NCBI GenBank assembly: GCA_025738555.1
Contig: JAOVFP010000001.1
Location: 4,588,001 to 4,652,000, forward strand
Origin: Cyathus striatus
Lineage: Eukaryota > Basidiomycota > Agaricomycetes > Agaricales > Nidulariaceae
DNA length: 64,000 bases
Direction of reading: 5' to 3'
The position numbers and the translations under genes are program-made. Shown piece after piece: positions 55,385-64,000 of this stretch (positions are counted from its first letter, which is position 1; the number at the start of each line of letters is the position of its first letter). The notes beneath the pieces were generated by a model. It had not been told where the DNA came from. It saw nothing but the letters and a program-made list of their open reading frames with translations, and made no database searches.

Positions 55385-56654
55385 ATAAGTTCTCAAAAAC
55401 AGAGGCCACACGTGAAAATTTACAACAGGCAATGAAAGGAGAAAAATGGAAGAAGGATCACCAAGAGTAGACTCATTGAGAACAACACAGACAAGCAGGG
55501 ACTAAGAGAGGTGGAAAGGTGAAGAAAAGGTCAATGACATATGATGAGGAGAATGAGGGAGGAGGGGGAGTAAAAACTGTGTTCAAGAGATCATTGACAG
55601 GCCCAATGACAATGGCAGGGATAGACAACAGGGGCATTGAGATCAACAAGGAGGATGGGAGAAGGGGGAGAGTGAAATCTAAAAAAAAAAGAATGCATAC
55701 AGTAGCTTTAGTGGGTACTGTTAATGAACATGAAGGAAAATAGGAGGTTAAAGTCTAACCAACCCAACACAGAGGAAAGGAGAGCATACTGAACACAACC
55801 ACCCTTCCCTGACTACTCTCTTGGTCCAAGTGAAAACTACACTACAACTGATCACTGGGTGCACAGTAGCATAATATGTGAGAAAATATTCAAATATTAT
55901 GATAAAAAGAAGTACACCTTGATTATATATTTTTTCATCAAGAATTAAAAAAGTATGAATGAAATCTACCAAATTAATAGCTCATAAATTACCTAAACAT
56001 TAATGTAAATAGTATTGTGTGACAAATATCACACTATTTTTTAGATAACAACAGCAATATATATGTTATATAGTATGAAAAATAAATACTATAATAGACT
56101 ACAATAATATTAAGAGATTATGGTGAAAATTATGTATTGCATTATACTGAAATTACAATAAGAAGAACAATAGCTATGCTTGATCCTCCTCTTGAGGTAA
56201 TGTATGGGGCTTGAGGAGAGGTGAAGAGGGGAGAAGTGAGAGGCAGAAGCTGTAAATGGAAATACTTGATGCATGTTGAATGCATGCTGGCTGACATGTT
56301 GGTCAGCTGACCTTGTTTGGCAGAGGCTTGTTTGGCTACAGCATTAGACTTGCTGTATTACAAGTCCTATAATGAAGGCTCAAGGAAAGGCCATATGTTA
56401 GTGTACATAGAATAAAGAATAAAATAAACAACTGAATAAGGTAGACACATAAATAGCATAGGTTAGAACCTCATAAGAATGAAATAAGGGGAACAGTGGG
56501 AAACATAAGCAATAAACTTAGAATTGATATGACACCCCAATTCTAGTATTCTATCCATGGTCCAACCATCCCTCCACACTGTGTGACTATACTTGTTACT
56601 AGACAAACTCAAGTGCAGATTTCTTATACAAAAATTATCTGCACTTCATGGAAG
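55385..56654. other. Unassigned; one basic ORF
   Basis: A plus-strand frame at 55519-55743 (MKKRSMTYDEENEGGGGVK...) is polar and lysine-rich. I do not recognise it and it may be chance. The rest is AT-rich. Confidence 0.35.
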
Positions 56655-56981
56655 TGTGAGATGTACAACCAGGGCAGTGACCTGCAGGACTGAGAGAGAC
56701 ACAATAGGGTCTGAAGTCCAATGTACAGTGAGCAAGTATTAGATTGAAGTAGTATGTGTACAGCTTACCTGAAGTCCAATGTACAGTGAGCAAGTGGGGA
56801 TTGCCACTGTAGGACCTCAGGATTATATACTACTGGCTTATCTACCAAAGTCCGAGGGTCTAAGGGTCCAACCAAGGTCTAAGGGTCCAACCAAGGTCCC
56901 AACCCAGGTCCAGTACCTAAGTTTACCTAAGTCTACCTAAGGTTCATTAGTCAGCAGAGAAGTGTCAGATCACTTCTAACA
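56655..56981 (-). mobile_element. Solo LTR-B
   Basis: Complete, with internal duplication; flanks GGAAG/GGGAG form a TSD with one mismatch. Confidence 0.88.
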
Positions 56982-56986
56982 GGGAG

Positions 56987-57932
56987 CTATGGACTACTAG
57001 TGTCAAATTGAATTGGCAAACTATTACTGTGACATATTATTTTATATTTTGTGTCATAGGTGTTTGAAGGTTCAAGACAGCCATAAGGACTGATATATAA
57101 ATACTATTGTTACCTAGCCTTACTGGGCCACATAATTGAGTCATTACCAATGTTTTAAGTTATTGCTTATATTATATCTACTATGATTTTGTTGCATGCA
57201 ATTGGCTGAGCAACCTGAGCTTGTTGCAACAAATTGTATGTAGCCCCAAGTGGCCCATGTGTCTAACCATTGTACACCAGCAGCTACCACCAGAGTGAAT
57301 GATTCATGATTTAGCAAGATTTTCAGCTCTGCTGCTGCAGCACCATTGTGCTTCTTTGTCATTGCAGTTAGATATTTGCTTCGAATTGACCACTCAGCAT
57401 TGGCTTTAATACAAATTGTCACCTGGTCTAAGTCTCTCATAAGTGGTTTCAGTATCAGGTCTTAGCATGTGTGTTATAACTTCAGGATGTATTATGTATT
57501 GTGGTCAGCAATGCCTACATGTGTAGAGGTCACCCATCCATTAGGTTATGATTGTCTCACTTGTTTTCAGTTGGTTTTCAGTGCAGGTGTAAACAGAGTA
57601 TAGCATTGCTCACTTGACTGGGAGTTATTACACATGTATAGCAATGGAGAATGGCATTATACTTGCATCTTGTTGAGTCATACTCACTTAATAATATAGG
57701 GCATACATCAAATCATATGGCATAAACTGTAACTGCAGGAATAAAGTCGTAATGTAGCTAATAAGAAAATGTACCTGTTCACAGTGAATAGATTTATATT
57801 GGGATACAATCCCAGGTACCCTGCTCATGCAATGTTGGGTCCTTCTCATATCTGATAGAGGGCATACATTGAACATCAAGCCAAAAGGTCAGGACTGCAT
57901 GACATGGCCATAGGTAAAAGGGTCTAGAATTT
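56987..57932. other. Unassigned; possible fossil ORF at 57144-57440 (minus)
   Basis: The 98-codon minus frame (MRDLDQVTICIKANAEWSIR...) has ordinary protein-like composition but I cannot place it. Ends with the Y TSD AGAATTT. Confidence 0.35.
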
Positions 57933-58379
57933 TGAGGTCTTTACACTTGCCCCCCCATTCTGTCCAGACTCCACAGATTCCTGACAGACTCCAGCTGGAC
58001 TTTGGCTGAACATGTTTTAGCTGTAACTCCAGCCATTTTTGTCAAATTCAGTCCTGCTCTAGTCCATCTCGAGTCCACCAGGAGTCCACCTGGAATCCAT
58101 TGAATGGCAGGGGTCTGGCTAGTTCAACAGGAATTCCAGCTGACTAAATCCTTACAGAATCCAACTGGACTCAACTGGACTCCTGCCAGACCCTTGCAAT
58201 AGCTAAACTACATTTACTTTATATTAATTAGTATTACAACTAGCACTAGTATGTATTAAAAAGAGCATTGAGACCTATACACATATTACACCACATGTAG
58301 GATGTTCACATGTGTGCACTGTGCACATATGGCAATTTCTGTTTTAGCCACATCATGACCAACTAACAGTCATGACAAT

Positions 58380-58535
58380 GTTCACCTCTTCCTTCCCACT
58401 GTCCTGCTCCTCTCCTCTGCTCCTCTCCCCTGCTTCTCTCCCCTTCTTCTCTCCCCTCCTCCTCTCCCCTCCTCTCCCCTCCTCCCCTCTCCCCTCTCCC
58501 CTCTCCCCTCCCCTCCTTCTCCCTTCCTCTCCTTC
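58380..58535. repeat. Polypyrimidine tract, Y left arm
   Basis: About 150 bp almost purely C/T on the plus strand (CTCCCCT-type units); capable of triplex formation in principle. ORFs of E/G/R repeats here are artefacts. Confidence 0.85.
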
Positions 58536-60539
58536 ACAATGAAAACAACATGATGATAATGACAAGGGAATGACAACAACAGTGAGATGATGACAAGGGT
58601 TGGAAGATGACATTGACAAGAGTGGGGTGCAATAAGGAGAGTTGGCACATCAAGACAGAGGTGCCACATCAGCAAGGAGGGGGGCACATTGAAGGGGAGG
58701 GTGCAATGTTGATGAGTATGGAAAGCTGGACAACCATGCTTGACTTCATTAAAGTTTTGGAATTCCACTTTGGCCTTTTGGCAAGGCCCTTAGATCTTTG
58801 CTTCAAATTTTAGTTTAGCATCTACTACTTCAGTTTAGTGCTTAGTTCTTCAGTCTAATACACTATGTAATGTAATTTATTGAGTGCTGGAAATGATATA
58901 TTTGGTCTTCAATCCTGTGTATAGACTCTAGAGTATATAATTTATCATCAGGTTTATACTGACAATCTCATGCTTCAATAATTAGATAAGTAATAATATG
59001 TATTGTACATAAATTCTGGAGTAATTCAAAATTAAGCAATCAACATAACTGTAAGTGCATAAGAACTATGGTCAAGGAGCTGGCAGCAGAGTATCAGCTT
59101 AAATATTAACACTGATATCTTGCCAGATATGGATGTGCATGGGTTAGCTATACCTGTATGGGTTGCGGGTAAGGGTGCAAGTGGGTATGGGTGCAGGTCA
59201 GTTTCATTGAACCTGCCACCCATGCAAACCTGTGAATTATTCAAACCTCAAAAATATGTAATGTACTTAGTTAGCATTCAATATAGCATAATAGCAATGT
59301 AGTTGTGTTCAGTTTAATTGGTTTAAGGTATGCAATACTTCTGTTATGTATTTTTTTGTCACAAAAGTCCAATTTATCTTGGAAGGCATTAAGCCTTTAA
59401 TATCACAGTAATACAGTGTAAGATAATTATAAGATACTACTGAAGACATTTCAATATAACCACAAGGCACTGTAAGGTACAGGAGGTCCCATAAGAACTC
59501 TCTAAGATTAAGGAACCATTGCAAGACAATGCTAATATTACTTTAGTCTTGTATTCTATTACAAGATATAAATATTACACAAGTGCATTTATTGACTCTC
59601 AGGTGGCCCTTGAATCTATTGGTAGCTTTAGTATACCTTGCTAGCATACCATTATTCAGAAATAAATTAATATTAGAAGGTTGAAAAATAATTAAATTAC
59701 TGCGATGGTTATCTTTTATAAGGTTTGTGACATGGATAAACATCTTGAAGTGATGAATCCTGTTGATAAGTAGCACTAGACAGAACTGTGGATAAGTCTG
59801 GATCACCTAAGTTCAACTGGACACAGCTCAGAACTTAGGGGTGAGATAATCCAAGATCCAACTGAGTGCTAACTAAAGCAGTTGTCTGAGATGTATAAAA
59901 GGGCAAAGCTTTTTTCTTGTCAAAGCTTTAAGAGTTGGCTTAAGATTTTCAGGTAGGTAACATAACTTAAAGGTAAGTCTTCAGTTAATTTGGTAAGTAC
60001 CATTCTCGGTATCATGCATTTACTTTCATACATTACTTGTTATACTCTGTAGATAGTGGCACTGGTTGATATGTATATATGTTAGATGAATACATCATGT
60101 GTTCACTTTAATTCTCAGCAATTGGCTACACATATATGTAATAAATGTTGATTTAACTATATTACCATTTTGGAACAAAATTATACAGGGTTAAAAGCTA
60201 CTGCATGGCATGGACTTCATTGTAAGACTCAGTAGTAAGCTTTGCAAGTCATTGCATTCATTACAGGACATTATAGAACACTCAGCAAGTCTCTCAATGC
60301 CATCTAAGATTTCATCCTCTTGGGGGGTACTAAATGCCTTAAGGCATTATAATGTCCTGTTACACACTGGATGGCAAACTATATTTTCATAACATTTGGG
60401 ACTGCAGAGCTCAGCAGAACATTAATTAGTCAGTACTTGTAGTTGTTCAGCCATATTTGAGTCTTATTCAATATAAGTATTGCAACTAGTGACAATACCT
60501 CTCTAATGTATTGAATTATAATGAGTCGATGTGAGCTTA

Positions 60540-61020
60540 TTTATAGCACAAGTTCCAGCTTCATTATAACATTTCCAGCCTCAGTATGATGATATGAACT
60601 TCTTTATAGTGCTTTCAGTTTCAGTATAATGATTCCAGCTTAGTTTTAATGGTACCAACTTCATCATAGCAGTGCCTTGTTATGTGTATTCTTAATAGTG
60701 TAGTTTTCACTCTACATTTTATTACCTTGGGCAATCACTTGACAGAGCTGTTAGGCTGTTGTTAGAATACATTTTTCATTATTAAAGTGACCCCATCATT
60801 ATGGATGCAATCAGTACTAGTAAAACAATGCCAGTGTTCTTATAAGGAGTCTAGTGCTATTATAATGATCTTAGTATCATTACAACAATTCCAGCATTAC
60901 CATAGCGATTCTAGCACTATTATGATGATTTCAGCATTATTACAATGATTCTAGTGTTGTTATAACAGTATTATAAGTATTCTAGCATTATCACCACAAT
61001 TCTAGTGTTACTAGAATACT
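60540..61020 (+). repeat. Irregular short tandem repeat in Y core
   Basis: TTCCAGC(A/T)T plus (A/T)TTATAA(C/T) words at roughly 20-bp spacing, interrupted at 60700-60790. Confidence 0.6.
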
Positions 61021-61443
61021 GTACCAATATGACTATGTGTTCAGTGATGTGTCATACAGAGCCATGAACAGGAACAGATGTCCTGTTTGTCATGCATCAT
61101 GGAGCTGTTTGAACAGAGATACAAAAAAAAAGTGAGATTAAGGTTGAATTTTGGGTGGCTTGCTTCACTCACATAAATTTCCATGAGCAGTTACAATTTT
61201 CGTCACACCTCACATGGCCCTTTGAACAGAAGGTCTGAGTGTTCATGGCCATTATGCTGAAAAGTGGTGAACACATGGTCATATTGGTACAGTACATTCA
61301 ATAGCTCAATTGTTCATATTAAATTTATAAGATTGTATTACAGGTATGTATTCATTTTATTTAACTGTAAGAAACCCATGGGTTACCTGTGCACTTCCCT
61401 AATGCCAGATGTTGAACGGTGTGAGAACTATCATGTGATATAA

Positions 61444-61488
61444 AAGTCATGAGCATCATTTCCTGTATGGAAACGATGCTCATGACTT
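61444..61488. repeat. Strong hairpin
   Basis: AAGTCATGAGCATC and GATGCTCATGACTT, extended by ATTTCC/GGAAAC with one G-T pair, around a 5-nt loop TGTAT: a 20-bp stem. Confidence 0.85.
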
Positions 61489-62809
61489 GATTCTAGATAT
61501 TATCTTTGCTCACTCATATTATGCATGTTACTCTAAAAAGTTGGGGAATGTGCTTCTGTTATGTATATGTTTGGTTTAACAGTATGCTCCAAAGTATTGA
61601 GTTTTGGATTATGTATGATAGTTATGCATAAGCTCACTAGTTATGACAGATAGAAAGATAAAGTTTAGAGACTATTAATTCATATAAGAGCTGCATCAGG
61701 TGCTTGAGGCATTGTGAATTCCTTGAACTTGAAGCTTGGGTGGCTAAATGATTGAAAAGGTAGTGATGTAAGGCTTTTCAATTAAGTGTGGAAAATACTA
61801 TTGAACAAAACATATCACAAAATAACATAACTTTTGAGTTGATTTAAGACTATGTTATTTTTATTATAAAATTTCAGCAAATTTATAATGATATTTGACC
61901 CTTTAAATTGCCCTCCAAGTCTCTGTTTTTCATGTTGTTTCACATACAAAGGTTTTTTCCCATGCTTTCTCAATGTGCAGAGACTTCAACAATATTTGCT
62001 AGGCCTGTATCATAAGTAACATATACATCATAAATATATAAAAAGCAAGCTGTGCTCTGTTTATTATACCACCAATACTAATGCTAATGAAGAGCCTCAC
62101 ACCAAGCCCAATGATTTAATAATAAGTACTAAGCAAACTATGGACATATCACCAACAAAAGCACTGCAGTTTAGCTACATCCTTATTGGCACTTGACCTA
62201 TAACTTTCTACCAGCTACTGCATTTCACAAGTTCTCAGTACAAAGTATTGACTTGAACTTAATAACTAGCAATGCAGTAAGGTACATAAGCCCCATGTAT
62301 TTACTCTCTTTCCAACCTCTTTCTCCACCTAATATCACTCTGATGGTATTCTCTGCAACTTGCTGATTAAGATATGGTGCTTACATGCAACAAATTATAG
62401 TTTAGTTCAATCACTCATGCATCATGACTAATTATAAACCTTGCAAACTCAATGATTTGCACATAAATAGTGGCTTGTTCAAACAGCACTTATTGCTCAA
62501 TTTATCAACTGTACACAGGCTAGAGAACTTGTGCCATAGATATGATCCTCACTGTATAAGTTTTGGAGCTTCACTATACTTAACTCATATACTCTATACA
62601 CAGGATCGAAGGCCAAATATATCATTTCCAGTGCTAAATAAATTACACAGTATATTAGACCAAAGAACTAAGTACTAAATCAAAGTAGTAGATGCTAAAC
62701 CAAAATCTGAAGCAAAGATCTAAGGGTCTTGCTGAAAGGCTGAAGTGGAATTCCAGAACTTTGATAAAGTCAAGTGTGGTTGTCCAGCTTTCCATAGATG
62801 AGAGGCAAA

Positions 62810-63260
62810 GCACAAGCAGAGGAGAGGTGTGACATTAACAAGAGGGAGGGCACAACCAGGGGGGCACAGTGAGGGGGAGACACCATGTCAAGAGGGGAGT
62901 GTAACAAGATGGGGGAGTGTAACAAGATGAGGATGGGCAACAAGATGGGAGGGGGGGCACAATGAAGGGGAGGTGCTATGTCAACAAGAGGCAGGTGCAC
63001 AATAGGATGAGAGTGAGGTGCCATGAGAGGGAGGGCACCACATCCATTTGACAAGCAGAGGGTGCAATGAGAGGGAAGGCACTGCATTGATGAGAGTGGA
63101 GGCACAATGAGGGGGAGCCATGAGAAGGGAGGTGCATTGAGGAGGAGCCACAAGAGGGAGAAGGGAGCGCACCATGTTGACAATAGGTGCTCCCACCCAT
63201 AGTTGACAATGAGAGCACAGGGTGAGAGCATGGGAAATATGGGAGTGGGAGGGGCAAGGC
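62810..63260. repeat. Purine-rich minisatellite, Y right arm
   Basis: Irregular CACAATGAGGGGGAG and GGCACCA-type units; faces the polypyrimidine tract of the left arm. Minus-strand ORFs rich in L/P/S are artefacts. Confidence 0.75.
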
Positions 63261-63584
63261 AGTGGGAAATGTATATAGTAGATATGAAATTTGTAAATTA
63301 ATTGCAATAAATTCATTTATATTCATGATTTTTGTATGAATTTTCAAAAACAAAAAAAAACAAAAAAAACACTGTTTTATGATAATTTTGCTTCAAATAG
63401 GTATTCTAATAAATTTAATAATGGGTGGACTTACAGTAGTAAATATATAGTCTGTCAGAACTCCATTAGGACTCCACCAGGATAGCATTCATTCCACCTG
63501 GAGTCCATTTGGACTATCTGGAATATTTTGAGTCCACCCAGAGTCTGAACAGACTGGGGGGGGAGCATAAAGTACTGAGAATTT

Positions 63585-64000
63585 CAGATAGAGTCAGAAC
63601 CACCTGTAATAATTCCCCTCCAGAAGGGCCAAGGCTGCCACACCTAAACTGTAATCACCAGCTATAGCTGTACATCTGTTATAGTAAATGCCAGAAAATA
63701 GTGTCACAGCTACCAGGAGCAGCTCATTGCATAACATAATGCCTCAGCAGCATGCATAATGCTATAATTGTGAGCATAGAATTGTGACTGCCAGCATAAA
63801 GAGGTGTATGGCCCCATCAGTAAGAGTAGAGCATGAAGCTTAGCACCATAGTCAAAGGAAGCAGCACCAACTACCTTGTGTGGTGACACATCTGCATGAT
63901 ATATGTCAGTATATGACCATATAGTGAGCCCATAGCTATAATCACAGACTTAATACTTTAGTTGCAGGCCTGATGCCTTAGTTGCAGGCATAAAGCCATA
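63585..64000. other. Unassigned DNA
   Basis: Short CATAATGC and TTGCAGGC(A/C)T repeats near the end. No gene. Confidence 0.5.

Larger units (their letters stand above)
58936..62580. other. Core of Y without recognisable genes
   Basis: AT-rich; irregular 18-22 bp ATTATAACAATTCCAGC-type repeats at about 60540-61020, and a strong hairpin at 61444-61488. No coding family seen. Confidence 0.55.
57933..63577. mobile_element. Element Y, complete relative of X, 5.6 kb
   Basis: Perfect TSD AGAATTT (57926-57932 and 63578-63584). Left terminus TGAGGTCTTTACACTTGCCC and right terminus, inward, CAGTACTTTATGCTCCCCC: the same two ends as X in opposite order. Arms of about 1 kb are inverted copies: a TCCA/GGACT block, a purine/pyrimidine-rich stretch, then about 330 bp of unique sequence (58600-58935 against 62810-62580). 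The 3.6-kb core has no recognisable gene, so mobilisation in trans would be needed. Confidence 0.82.

Noticed and set aside
53848..57956. Element bounded by the identical inverted ends at 53872 and 57933
   Set aside because: Those ends face outward from X and Y, and each has its own TSD with its true partner (TAAATAG and AGAATTT).
58353..58768. Glu/Gly/Arg-rich ORFs (and 62770-63353 Leu/Pro-rich ORFs)
   Set aside because: They are translations of polypyrimidine or purine satellites in Y arms.

Overview
The window looks like a repeat-saturated, AT-rich chromosomal region of a filamentous fungus. A basidiomycete is my inference, from the fungal-type hAT and PIF/Harbinger transposases, short GT-AG introns and chromodomain-free Ty1/copia pol. 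I found no host gene. Almost everything recognisable is a transposable element, and most are inserted into one another. Target-site duplications (TSDs) read directly from the sequence let the nesting be reconstructed.

Two interleaved Ty1/copia families dominate. Family A has about 250-370 bp LTRs running TGTTAGATATT...TTCTGACA. Its internal part, where kept, holds only gag. Family B has about 250-345 bp LTRs running TGTTAGAAGTGA...CATCTCACA. Its internal part holds zinc knuckle, protease, integrase, RT and RNase H, but no capsid domain. Both carry a primer site matching the initiator-tRNA-Met anticodon region (GGTTATGGGCCC), as in Drosophila copia. Solo LTRs of A and B punctuate the whole window with 5-bp TSDs. 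Two short families (S1 about 239 bp, S2 218 bp) start TGTT, make 5-bp TSDs and end in a degenerate tRNA.

Layout. 1-8395: S2 copy, left arm of a foldback-like element (Z0) and the complete foldback-like element Z1 (2010-8185, 7-bp TSD). 8396-19055: copia fragments, solo LTRs, tandem repeats and a deleted gag element containing a solo LTR-B that itself contains a 1.1-kb MULE-like element with 9-bp TSD. 19056-23222: a decayed hAT transposase (minus) broken by two solo LTRs. 23223-28538: a solo LTR-A split by a full pol-only family B element, which is split by S1. 28808-53872: a 25-kb compound element X (TSD TAAATAG), inside which sits the 23-kb element Z2 (TSD CATCACT). Inside Z2 lie a gag-only copia, a gypsy-like element carrying an antisense zinc-cluster gene, a PIF/Harbinger element with two genes, several family B copies and many solo LTRs. 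53873-57932: solo LTRs in unassigned DNA. 57933-63577: element Y (TSD AGAATTT), a 5.6-kb relative of X with long inverted arms and no gene.

A roughly 7.9-kb segment (40705-48559) is inverted relative to its surroundings. Flipping it back rejoins, in frame, both the Harbinger transposase and the zinc-cluster gene. Copia sequence sits at both breakpoints. The most notable ideas are the split gag/pol copia system, the tRNA-bearing short elements that appear to share copia's integration route, and the two families of giant repeat-armed elements with 7-bp TSDs.
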